Shown here one piece after another: positions 1 through 9,700 of a stretch of 18,605 bases of DNA; within the stretch, counting starts at the first letter, position 1, and each line of letters starts with the position of its first letter. Below the pieces are notes generated by a model, which had not been told where the DNA came from, searched no databases, and was given only the letters and a program-made list of their open reading frames with translations. A program made the translations under genes and the position numbers. This stretch comes from Kiritimatiellia bacterium (GTDB lineage: Bacteria > Verrucomicrobiota > Kiritimatiellia > RFP12 > UBA1067), in contig JAEDMN010000033.1 in assembly GCA_016302985.1 (NCBI GenBank), forward strand, positions 1-18,605. Direction: 5' to 3'.

Positions 1-1131
1 CACGTTCGTGAGCGTGCCGACGTAGTGGCGCAGCCAGTGCGGCTCGTACGGATGCTTCTTCGCCGCCTCCTCGTCGATGTCGACGCCGAGGCCCGGACGG
101 TCGTTCACGTACATCATGCCGTCGACGAACTTCACGTCCTCGTCCACGACGTCCTTCCGCCACGGCACGTCGTCGAAGAGCGTCTCGTGGATGCAGTAGC
201 CGGGCGTCGACACGCCGAGCGCGAGCGTCACCGCGTTCGCGATCGGGCCGCTCGGGTTGTGCGCGCAGAACGGCACGTGGTGCGCGTCGCAGATGCCCGC
301 GATCTTCTGCATCTCGGTGATGCCGCCCGCGTGCGAGGAATCCGGCTGCAGGTAGTCGCAGCACCGCAGCTCGATTGCGTCCATGATCTGCTGCGTGGAG
401 TAGAGGCGTTCGCCGCAGGCGATCGGCACGCGGACGCGGGACCGCAGGTCCGCAAGCGCGCGCATGGAGTCCGGGATGATCGGCTCCTCGACCCAGTACG
501 GGTCGAACGGCTCCAGCGCGTTGCAGAGGCGCAGCGCCGTCGGCAGGTCGAAGCGGCCGTGGCACTCGATGAGGATCTCGGCCTTGCCGTCCGTGGCCTC
601 CTTCACCTTCTCGATGCAGCGCATCGCCTTCTTGAAGTCCGCGGGCGGCAGCTGGCGGTAGTTCTTGCCGAACGGATCCCACTTGAGGCCCTTGAAGCCC
701 TTCGCGACGGCCGCGACGGCCTTCGCGGCGAACTCCTCGGGCTCCTTCGCGCCCGAGAACCAGCAGTTCGCGTAGCACGGCACGCAGTCGCGGCACTTGC
801 CGCCCATCAGCTTCCAGCACGGCACGCCGAGCGCCTTGCCCTTGATGTCCCAGAGCGCCATGTCCACGGCCGACACCGCGCTCATCAGCACGGCCCCGCC
901 GCGCCAGTAGGCGTCGCGGTAGTTCTCGTGCCAGATCCACTCGGTGTTGAACGGGTCCTTTCCGATCAGCGCGTGCTCGAGGTCCTTCACCGCGCCCACG
1001 AGCGCGTCCTCCTTGTACTCGAGCGTACCCTCGCCGATGCCGTAGATGCCCTCGTCGGTGATCACCTTCACGAACACCCAGTTGGTGCGGAAGCAGTGGA
1101 CGACGAGGGGCCTGATTTCAACGATTTTCAT
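1..1131 (-). CDS. Enolase-superfamily sugar-acid dehydratase (galactonate-dehydratase-like), 3' end off window
   Basis: The ATG at 1131 opens 377 codons with no stop before the left edge, so the C-terminus is missing. The protein has the two-part layout of the mandelate racemase/muconate lactonizing enzyme family: an N-terminal capping domain (about 1-115), then a TIM barrel. Visible active-site blocks are LKWDPFG (149-155), ECHGR (189-193), VEEP (214-217), CGERLYS (239-245), QPDSSHAGG (262-270) and CAHNPSGP (289-296). By analogy with GalD-type dehydratases, E189, E215/E216 and E241 would bind Mg2+, and H191 and H291 would be general acid/base residues. Such enzymes abstract the proton alpha to the carboxylate of an aldonate and eliminate water in the cytoplasm; no signal peptide is seen. 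The exact substrate cannot be read from the sequence. It starts 44 bases after the diheme gene and has no Shine-Dalgarno; see the promoter at 1140-1148. Confidence 0.9.
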   Translation of the reverse strand, partial: MKIVEIRPLVVHCFRTNWVFVKVITDEGIYGIGEGTLEYKEDALVGAVKDLEHALIGKDPFNTEWIWHENYRDAYWRGGAVLMSAVSAVDMALWDIKGKALGVPCWKLMGGKCRDCVPCYANCWFSGAKEPEEFAAKAVAAVAKGFKGLKWDPFGKNYRQLPPADFKKAMRCIEKVKEATDGKAEILIECHGRFDLPTALRLCNALEPFDPYWVEEPIIPDSMRALADLRSRVRVPIACGERLYSTQQIMDAIELRCCDYLQPDSSHAGGITEMQKIAGICDAHHVPFCAHNPSGPIANAVTLALGVSTPGYCIHETLFDDVPWRKDVVDEDVKFVDGMMYVNDRPGLGVDIDEEAAKKHPYEPHWLRHYVGTLTNV

Positions 1132-1139
1132 GTTTTGCA

Positions 1140-1148
1140 ATTTTACCA
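1140..1148 (-). promoter_or_regulatory. Putative extended -10 promoter giving a near-leaderless mRNA
   Basis: On the minus strand the sequence reads TGG-TAAAAT, an extended -10 element (TGn plus five of six matches to TATAAT). Eight bases separate it from the ATG at 1131, so transcription would begin within about 0-3 bases of the start codon. No convincing -35 box is seen, which an extended -10 can tolerate. The absence of a Shine-Dalgarno before this ATG fits leaderless translation. The call rests on motif reading only. Confidence 0.4.
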
Positions 1149-1175
1149 AACCAGACGGGATTCCGGTAGACAGAA

Positions 1176-3701
1176 CTATTCATCGTAGACCTTCTTGCCA
1201 TTTCGAATCGATTCGTAGACGCGGCGCTCCTCGGCGAGGCGCTTCCGGTAGCGCGCCGCGCGGGCGCGGTCGGCTTCGTTGGGCACGAAACCGTCCATGT
1301 CGGCGCGCGGCCTCGTCTTCAGGCGCGCGGCGGCCGTCCGGATGAGCTTCAGGGCCTCGTCATGGGCGGGCCTGCCCTTCACGGCCTCGAGGATGCGGGA
1401 GCATTCCGGGCGGACGAAGTCGAGCTGCTCGCGCTGCCTCGCCGCGTGGCCCGTCGCGATCGTCACGCCCGTCAGCTTCTGCAGCCGGTCGTGCTCCGCG
1501 CGCGTGAGCGGCATGCGGCCGCCGTAGTTCTGGCCGAACGCGCATTCGTAGCACGGCCAGTACGGGGCGTTGACGTCCATCCACGTGACGAGACGGTCGC
1601 GTTCGTCGTCCGTCAGCTGCACCTTCGCGTGGCCGTAGAGCTTCTTCGTGAGCGGCGAGGCGTGCGCACCCCACGAGTAGGCGGGCTGGATCTCGGCCGG
1701 ACCGCCGCCGATGCACTTCACGTGCCCGAGCGCCCAGAGGTCGACGTAGCTCGTGCAGAAGTACGCCCCGAGATCCCCGCTCAGGTTCAGCTTCGCGCCG
1801 GCCTTCGTCCCATAGTCGTGGCACGAGACGCAGCGCGCGGTGAGCACGGGCTGGACCTCCTTCTGGAACGAGTAGAGGTGCGCGGGCGTGCCCTTCTCGA
1901 GTCCGCGCAGGTTGTAGGAGCCGTCGAGCTTCGAGGGCGCGCGCAGCATCGCGCGCGGCTGCTTCTCGGTCTTCGGCACGTCGCCCACGCGGTTCTCGTG
2001 GCACCCGACGCAGCCATGCAGTTCGCCGGGCTGGAGATAGGCGCCGGAGCGCATGGACTGGATCATCTTCCCGTCCTTGTCGAGCAGCTGGAAGTAGACG
2101 AACGTGTTGCCCGGCACCTCGAAGTACGCGCTGCCGTCCTCCTCCACCGGCACCGTGCCGAGGATGCGCTTGTTCTCGAACGAGTGCCAGTTCATCGCGG
2201 CCGCCTCCTCGCCGTGCCCGAACCAGCCGCGCACGGGCAGCCAGCTGCGCTTCTCGGGGCTCTCCACGACACGCAGCGCCTTGACCGCGCCCTGCTCGAC
2301 GCCCTGCATGTGGGTGCCGATGTAGACGTTCTGCACGTAGAAGCGTCCGGGCGCCTGGGGATCGTCGAAGTTGCGCTGCGCCGCCTGGACGACCGGCTTC
2401 TTCGCGGGACGCAGCACGACGGGCGAATGGCAGCCCGGCGCCTCCTCGTGCACGACGACCTCGTTGCCGTGCAGGTCGAGGTAGACGATCGCCATCTCGC
2501 CGCCGCGGCCGACGGTGCGCGTGCAGAGGAAGTGCCCGTCGTCGAGCGGATACGGGTCGGCGTACTTCACCGCCAGGCTGCGCGTCGAGTCGAAGTCCTC
2601 CTTGCCGCCCGCGTGGATCTTCGCGCGGTAGTCGGCCGGCCAGGTGCGCAGGACCGGTTCCGGACCGTCCACGCCGCGCGAGCGGTCGATGATCCCGAGC
2701 GCGCCCCACGCCCTGTCGTGGCAGCTTACGAGGGATGCGATGACCTGCGAACCGCGCCCGGGGATCTCGCGCGCGTTGATCACGCCGCCGGGGCTCGTCG
2801 TGTTGTTGCCCCAGTAGATCGCGTGGCGCGTACCGTCGGGATTGCAGACCCAGAGCCCCTGCGCGTCGCCGAAGTCCCGGTCCACGTACTCCCAGCGGTC
2901 GTAGAGGACGCGGCCGTCGGAGAGCACGGTCGGGTGCCCCTCGAACAGCGTCGACTTGCCGATCTGGTGGATGTTCGCCCCGTCCGGCTTCATCCGGTAG
3001 AGGTTGCACATGATGTGCCGGTTGCACATGCAGTATTTCGGCTCGCGCGTCGCGCCGAAGAGGATGTCGCCATCCGGCAGCCAGACGGGGTCGATGTCCG
3101 AGACGCCCTTCGCGCGCGTCAGCTGCTTCAGGTCCGAGCCGTCCGCGTTGACCGTGTAGACGTGGTAGTCGTCCGCCTTGCCGGCGCGCATCGAGAAGAC
3201 GATGCGCCGGCCGTCGTAGTCCACCTCGGGGTCGCGCACCGTCCGGCCCGCGACCTCGGGCACGATCACGCGCACCGCGCCGGACTTCACGTCGAGCGCC
3301 TTCAGCGCGCCCTGCGTGCGGTAGCTGTTCTGGTTCACCTCGCCGCACTGGAAGAGCGTCGCGGTGTTGTGGTGGTCCTGCGCCCACATGTCGCGCGTCG
3401 TGTAGACGATCTCGTGCGCGTTGACGAGCGGGTTGTCGCGCACGAGCGCGGCCTTGAGGAAGTCGTCGAGCGCGGCGCGCGACGCCTTCTCCGCGCGCAG
3501 CTGCGCGAGCCGGCCGAGAAGCGCGGCGGCGGGATAGGTCGGGAACTTCGCGCCGAGTTCGCGCACCGCGGCCTCCGCGCGCCGTTCCGCGAAGTCGGCC
3601 TTGCCGACCGTGCCCTGCAGGTCGCCCGTCTCGAAGTCGAAGCAGGCCGCGGAGACGGACGCCGCGAGCGCGAAAGAGGAAATCAAAAGTGGATGTTTCA
3701 T
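1176..3701 (-). CDS. Exported diheme protein with hydrazine-synthase-alpha-like / PD40 beta-propeller region
   Basis: An 841-aa protein with a signal peptide (1-19; cleavage likely near S17-A-A-C20). Residues about 140-345 carry PD40/WD40-like propeller blades (for example VNADGSDLKQLT, 184-195). The following stretch to about 550, including SCHDRAWGALGIIDR (326-340) and DPYPLDDGHFLCTR (382-395), resembles proteins annotated with the hydrazine synthase alpha-subunit middle domain. Two c-type haem sites follow: C564-x-x-C567-H568 and C624-x-x-C627-H628. The C-terminus (about 760-841) is helical and charged. The length is close to that of the true subunit. Such homologues are common in PVC bacteria that are not anammox, so hydrazine synthesis should not be assumed; a periplasmic electron-transfer or redox role is more likely. 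I chose the ATG at 3701 because it gives a signal peptide and lies outside the preceding gene. No clear Shine-Dalgarno or promoter is visible before it. The gap to the giant gene upstream is 83 bases. Confidence 0.9.
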   Translation of the reverse strand: MKHPLLISSFALAASVSAACFDFETGDLQGTVGKADFAERRAEAAVRELGAKFPTYPAAALLGRLAQLRAEKASRAALDDFLKAALVRDNPLVNAHEIVYTTRDMWAQDHHNTATLFQCGEVNQNSYRTQGALKALDVKSGAVRVIVPEVAGRTVRDPEVDYDGRRIVFSMRAGKADDYHVYTVNADGSDLKQLTRAKGVSDIDPVWLPDGDILFGATREPKYCMCNRHIMCNLYRMKPDGANIHQIGKSTLFEGHPTVLSDGRVLYDRWEYVDRDFGDAQGLWVCNPDGTRHAIYWGNNTTSPGGVINAREIPGRGSQVIASLVSCHDRAWGALGIIDRSRGVDGPEPVLRTWPADYRAKIHAGGKEDFDSTRSLAVKYADPYPLDDGHFLCTRTVGRGGEMAIVYLDLHGNEVVVHEEAPGCHSPVVLRPAKKPVVQAAQRNFDDPQAPGRFYVQNVYIGTHMQGVEQGAVKALRVVESPEKRSWLPVRGWFGHGEEAAAMNWHSFENKRILGTVPVEEDGSAYFEVPGNTFVYFQLLDKDGKMIQSMRSGAYLQPGELHGCVGCHENRVGDVPKTEKQPRAMLRAPSKLDGSYNLRGLEKGTPAHLYSFQKEVQPVLTARCVSCHDYGTKAGAKLNLSGDLGAYFCTSYVDLWALGHVKCIGGGPAEIQPAYSWGAHASPLTKKLYGHAKVQLTDDERDRLVTWMDVNAPYWPCYECAFGQNYGGRMPLTRAEHDRLQKLTGVTIATGHAARQREQLDFVRPECSRILEAVKGRPAHDEALKLIRTAAARLKTRPRADMDGFVPNEADRARAARYRKRLAEERRVYESIRNGKKVYDE

Positions 3702-3736
3702 GGTCTGTTGTCTTGCGGATGGAGATGACGCCGGGA

Positions 3737-3758
3737 CAACCTGCCAGCCCGCAGGTCG
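3737..3758 (-). other. Hairpin between the giant gene and the diheme gene
   Basis: An 8-bp stem with one G-U pair (3737-3744 with 3751-3758) and a 6-base loop lies 26 bases past the giant gene's stop and 35 bases before the diheme start. No T-run follows, so it is not a convincing intrinsic terminator. It could stabilise the 3' end of the operon message or attenuate readthrough. Confidence 0.35.
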
Positions 3759-3784
3759 CGAATGGATCAGCCTGGAGGTGGATC

Positions 3785-6700
3785 TCAGTTTCCCTGGCGC
3801 GAATAGGCCTGGATGCCGATTGCGATGTCGCGGACGCCGGGGATGTCGATCTTCCCGTCCTTGTCGGAATCGAGCCCGTCGATGAAGGTCCGGAGTCCGC
3901 GCGCGCCGTCCGCGTTGAGCGCGGAGGCAGGAATCACGAGCAGCCAGCGGGAATTCCACACGCTGCGTCCGTGGAGCCGCGTCGAGGAGAATGCCCCGTT
4001 CGCCACCAGCGTCGAGTGACGGCGGATCTTCGCGTAGGCGTCGGACGTGCCGTCGAGCCCCGCGAAGGTCGACACCCAGTCATCGTCGTCCAGTTCCGTC
4101 GAGCCGACCGCGTAGGGCAGCGGCAGCACCTGGTCGACCACGTTGAACCCAATCGTCCGACGCGAAGTTCCGGCCGGCGCGCGCATGTAGTCCGTCCCCA
4201 CCGGGACGAGATACACGTTCGGGTTGACCGCCAGACCATCCGCCGACTGGACGCAGAGCGCCTGGTACCCTTCCAGCGACACGCCGACGTTCGCGATCTT
4301 CGTCGCGTAGTCGCTTGACGAGAACGCGCCCTCGCCGCCCTGGAGCGTGCGCCCGAAGAAGTTTTTCGCGTCGTCGATCGTCGTCGAGAACGAGATGACG
4401 AGGCCCGGACGCTTCAACGGGACCGCCGAACCATCCTCCGGAGGCTGGCAGTGACGCGCGAACTCGGGCACGGTCCGGATGTCGTCCACCCAGTACTTCT
4501 CCAGTTCGCGCCGCCAGGCCGCATCCCCCTCCGCGCCCGGCGCGATCCGGAAGAGCGAGTAGCGCAGCGAGAACCAGCGTGCGTCTGAATTCGGGTTGTT
4601 CACGCCCAGACGGCCCTTGAGCACGTCCCAGTTCGCCGACATCCGCGCCACGAGGTCGTGCAGTCCGCCGTCCGAACCGTCCGCGGACATCGTCACGCCC
4701 TTCGTGCCCAGCGCGCGCGTGCCGATGACGGACGCCAGGAACGCGTCTCCCGCCTGCGGATCGCCCGAGAGCAGCCCCGTCTCGTAGTCGTAGACCTTCG
4801 CCAGCTCCCAGACGTAGCGCTGCGCCGTCTCGAAGGACGCGTCGTACTTCGCGAGCGCGCTGTTGCGCTGGATGCGGTAGTACATGTCCTGATAGCGGTT
4901 CCCGACCGCCGCGTTGCTGCAGTGCTGGCGCCAGGTCTCGCGCTCGGTGAGGAGCCGGTTGCCCTCCGCGACGGCCGCGCGGTAGGTCGCCTCGGCCGCG
5001 ACCAGCCCCGCATAGGCGTCCTGCACCGCCTGCGCGGCCGCCGCCACGTCGCCGACGACACCGCACATCGCGTCGTAGAGCGCACACTGCGTGTCGTAGA
5101 AGGCGAAGCCCGCCGAAAAGCTGTCGAAGAGCAGCTTAAGCTCGCCCAGCGCGAGATCCGAGGAAAGCTTCGTGACCTCGGCGGCGGATTTCGCCGCGAC
5201 AAGGCCGGTGTGCAGACCCATCTGCGCGGATCCCGCGACGGCCGCGACGACGGAGCTCGGATCGTAGTTGACCGTGAGGCCCGCGCCGATGATCTTCGGC
5301 GAGCTTTTGTAGATGAGATCGGCCGAATCCTTCCCTAACTCGTCGGCCATCGTCAGCGAGTTCACCAGCATCTGCGTCGTGAACAGGAGCACGTTGTCGA
5401 CCGCCTTGGCGGCATTGACGATCTCCTTGAAGGAGAGCTCCGTCTGCGCCATGCCGAACTTGGCCTTCAGCATGGACAGCTTGTTCTCCATCGCCGTCAC
5501 CTTCGCGTCGTAGGTCGCCTTCGCGTGCTGGACGTTCACGTAGGCCGCGAGGAAGTCGCGGTAGGCCGCCTGGATAGACCCCTCCGTGGCGCGCGTGCCG
5601 GTGATGTTCTCCGGTTTCACCGAGATGCCGCCGGGCGCGATCGTGTAGGTGATCGAGTACGTGTTGTTGGCGGTCATGTTCAGGTCGCTGTAGAGATAGA
5701 TCGGTCCGGTCGGCTTCTTGTAGGTGGTCACCGTCTTCGTCTGGCGGAGGTCGATTCCGGTCAGCCCGTAGGGCGAGAGATCCATCCACGTGTAGTGGTA
5801 GATGTCCGGTCCGTCGTAGCCCTGCACATACGTGCCGGCGGGGCCAATGTCCCCGGGATAGGGCGTGCCGAAGATCGCGACGAGCCGGTTGCGGTAGTCC
5901 TGCTCGACGGTCTCATGGTCCTCCGCGTCCTCGGCCTCGACTTTGGAGATCTGCGCGAGGCGCGAGGCGAACGTGTTCGCATAGCCGAGCACGGTGTCGG
6001 TGTTGTCCAGCGCCTTCTCCGCACGGGCGAGGATCTGCTCGAAGTGCGGGGCCTTCTCGGACGGATCGATGTCGAAAGGGACCGCGTTCTGGGAGAGCCC
6101 GAGCGGATTCAGTCCCGCGTCGAGGCGGTTGAGCTTCGCCTCCACGTCCTCGAAGGCGCGCGCGAGCTCCTCGAGCGCGCCGACCTTCGAACGGTCGATG
6201 TCCTTGATGGACTCGTCGTCGAACGCATCCGGCGAGGCGGCGGGTTCCGGCGGCAGCAGCGAGTTGACGGTCGCCCAGTGATAGAGCGCGCCGAGACCTG
6301 TGCGCACGCCCCACTCGCCGTAGCCGAAGCCCTGTTCGCGGTCCGCGTCGAAGTAGCCCGACTGGATCCTGCCGGCCTGGTCGCGCCAGGCCTTGCGCGC
6401 CGTCAAATCGACGACGTCCGCGCCTGTACGCGCCAGTTTGGCGGCGATCGTCGCGAACTTCCGCTCGTCGGCGTAGTCCATGTTGACGACCGACTCGCCG
6501 ACCAGCATCTCCAGCATCGACGGATCGCCCCAGGCGAAGTTGGGGTTGCGGAGCAGCCGATAGTAGCCCCAGACCGCGGAGAGGTAGTGCCCATACGCGT
6601 CGCCGTGGCCCTGCGGGTACATCTCGGCCGCCTGGTCAACCGTGAGCTCGCCCTGTTCGGCGGCGATGAGGTAGTTGACGACATACGCGGCCTCGCCCTC

Positions 6701-9700
6701 GGTGATGCCCTTCGTGAAGTTCCACATGAGACGGTTGTAGCAGGGATAGGTCGTCAGGTTCGGCGCCACCGCGCGCGTCCGCCCGCGCAGCAGCGCAAGC
6801 TCCTCGTCCAGCAGCGTCGGCACCTGGTTCTGGAAGCAGAACGTGGAGCCGGGCAGGAACTCGAGGTGCTCGAGAAGTCCTCCCGTCGACCACACGCCGA
6901 TCGTCGGGTTCTTCGAATCCGAATAGGCCTCGTCGCCCAGCAGCGCATAGAGGTCCGCGAGGCGCGAGGCCGCCTCCATCAGCTGCTTGTTGGCGCTGGG
7001 GTCGTTGATGCCGAGCGACAGCGAGAGTGATTCGGCCTTGTTGAGCACGGTCTGGTAGAGTTCGAGGAGGCCGATGTCCTCGAGGTTCGCGTCGTTGAGC
7101 GCGACGTCGCCGCGGTAGGGGCGGCCGATCTGCTCGGGCATCGTGTAGAGGAGCTCCGCCGCGTTGTCGTAGAAGTTCGAGATGCGCTGCGCGAACGGCG
7201 TGACGTTGTTGAGGACGCGCTGCACCCACCCTTCCGCGAGCGTCGCGCCGCACCAGTCGCTCCAGGTGTCGCCCGTCACGGCGTGGGCCGGCGTGCCGGG
7301 ACGCGCCCGGTAGCGCATCACGTAGTAGGTGTTGACGAGTTCGGCGAGGTTGGCGCCCTGCCCGCCGAGCAGGAGGTCGGTGAGGCCGCGGCCCGTCTTC
7401 GCGGTCGGCCAGTGCGCATAGTCCTCCGGCACGTGCCCGTCCGTCGGCGGCGTCGTCCGGCGCCATTCGAAATCGAAGTTCTTCGCCGCGTCGCCGAACG
7501 GCGCGGCGTAGAGGATGTTGAGCTGTTCGGAGAGCTTGTTGTTCGGGTCCTGCAGCGCGATCAGCCTGTCCGCGTGGAGTTCCGGCACGACCTTGAGCAC
7601 GTGCATCGCGACCGGCGCGCCGGCGGACACCATCGACTCGTCGGACGAGTCGTTCTCGATGAGCGTCACGTAGTTCGTGCCGCAGCCGTTCGCGACGAGC
7701 GCGTAGTGGTCGACCGGCATGTAGGAGACCCGGGCCTCGCGGCTCGGCAGCGTCAGGATCGTTCCGTCCCGGTAGCCGGACCGCACCGGGCTGTCTTCGA
7801 CCTGGCGCGTCGAGGGCTGCACCTCCCCGACCGCCAGCGCGTCGACGGCCGTGCACCAGGCCTTGTAGGAGGTGCCGCTGGGCTCGCTGACGGAGAGCGG
7901 GCAGAGCGCCTTCAGCGCCGCCCGGTCGGCGTCCGAGAGGACGTTCAGCTGCAGATAGCCGGACCCCGACGCGCGTTCGACCTTCTGTCCGACGAGCACC
8001 ATCCGGTTCGACTCCGACGCGTTGATGTCGACGTAGAAGCGGTCCGAGAGGGTCGGAGGCAGTCCCGTGAAGAAGTAGCGTCCGTTCCGCAGCTGCACGT
8101 TGCCGGCGTTCCCGACGGTGAAGCCGTAGGTCTTGGGGAAGTCGCCGTCGGAGAACGGCAGCGAAGCCGTGCGCGCGACGGTCGGGTCGATGAGCGTGAC
8201 GACCGTGTCCGCGCGGTTCGTGCCGTCCGTCCTCGGCACCGGATAGGCCACCGCCATCGAGGATGCGTTCCAGACCTCGGGGAGGCCGTCGACGGCCGTG
8301 GACAGGGTCTGGCCGATGCGCATCGTCGGGATCTTGTCGTCGGCCGGCCAGGTCGCGCGCCACTCCCACGGAAGGGGCGGCAGCGACGTGAGGCTGTCCA
8401 GCGTCGGATTCGTCACGGAGAGGCAGTTGAGCCAGCCCACGAGGGTGCCGACGGGCGGCTGGGTCTCGAGCGACGGGAAGAAGAAGCCCTCCTGCACCGG
8501 GTAGAAGTTGTACTGCGAGGTCGTGCCGTCGCGGCGCGCCCACATGCGGTTGTACTTGTCGCGGTGGATGACGAACCGGTCGTCGTTGGTGTCCGCCGCG
8601 CAGCAGTAGTTCTTCTCGTTGTAGTAGCCGTCGAGGAAGTCGAGCGGGTGCGGTCCGGCCAGCAGGTTGCCGACCGTGACGTCGGACGCGAACGTCGCAT
8701 GGACCGCGTTGGTGAGCTGGACGTCGAAGATGCGCATCGCGCCCTTGCCGGCGTCGTTGTACTCGACGAGCACGAACGGCCGCGAGGAGGTCGCCGTATT
8801 GAGGTCGCAGCGGAGCGCGTACGCGACGAAGCCTCCGTCCTCGGCATGCAGGAAGGCGTGCTCCTCGTTCGGATTGTAGCCGACCTGCGCGGGGTCGTTC
8901 TGCACGTAGACGCGCGGCTCGACCTCGTCGCGGGACGGGATCACGCCGGACGCGAGCGTGGGGCCGCCGGGCTCCATCGCGAGACAGCCGCGCGCGGTCA
9001 TGAGGCGCGAGAGCACGGCGTCCTTCGCCGTGCGGACGCCGACGACGGGCGCATGGCGGAGATCCTCGGGGCCGTCGAACGACCAGCGGTAGCGGGCCTC
9101 GGAGAGGAGCGCGGTCTCGCCCGCGGCCATGGCCGCGAGCTCGTCGTCCCCCAGCCGCCGCGACCAGACCGTGATTTCGTCGACGGCGAGCCCCGTCGCC
9201 GTCGTCTCGGCGTTGCCGATGCAGATCCGGCAGTCGTTCGTCATCGCCCCCCCGGACAACGCGATGGGGAACGGCAGCGTGTCGACCTTGCGCCCGTTCT
9301 TGAAGACCGTCGTCTTCCCGGACTCGACTGCGAACGCGACATGCGTCCACTCGTTTGAGGCCAGGGGAAAACCGAATGCGTCACTCGAGAAGTCGCTCCC
9401 GGGAAGGCTGAAGGTGAGTTCGGGCGCGCCGTCGACAAGCTTGATGTCCGCCGACAGGTACGGGTCCGCCCCCTTCTTCAGCGCGAAGAGGGCGCCCGGC
9501 ACAATCTCCGGATGGCTCGCCGCGTGCGGAGAGGCGTTCACGAAGAAACCGAACGTGAAGGCCCCGTCCTCGCCGGCGAAACGGAGGTCCGACGTGTCCG
9601 CATGCGCGTCGCGCTGCGCCAGAAAGAGGGCTCGGCCCTCGCAGGAGAAGGACGGCGCCGCCGTGCCGCGCTCGGAGGCGAGGACGATCTCGCGCGTCTC

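Noticed and set aside
25..1188. Plus-strand open frame of 387 codons
   Set aside because: It lies opposite the dehydratase, is full of Arg/Val/Leu/His/Asp repeats typical of antisense GC-rich sequence, and has no recognisable domain.
1362..3728. Plus-strand open frame of 788 codons, and an overlapping minus-strand frame at 1360-3387
   Set aside because: Both are shadows of the diheme gene: low-complexity Arg/Ala/Val-rich translations without domains, while the 1176-3701 frame has haem motifs and a signal peptide.
3737..3758. Intrinsic terminator of the seven-gene unit
   Set aside because: The hairpin is real by pairing, but there is no T-run after it, so I list it only as a hairpin.
3702..3959. 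N-terminal extension of the diheme protein by 86 codons
   Set aside because: It would overlap the end of the giant gene by about 175 bases and bury the signal peptide in the middle of the protein.
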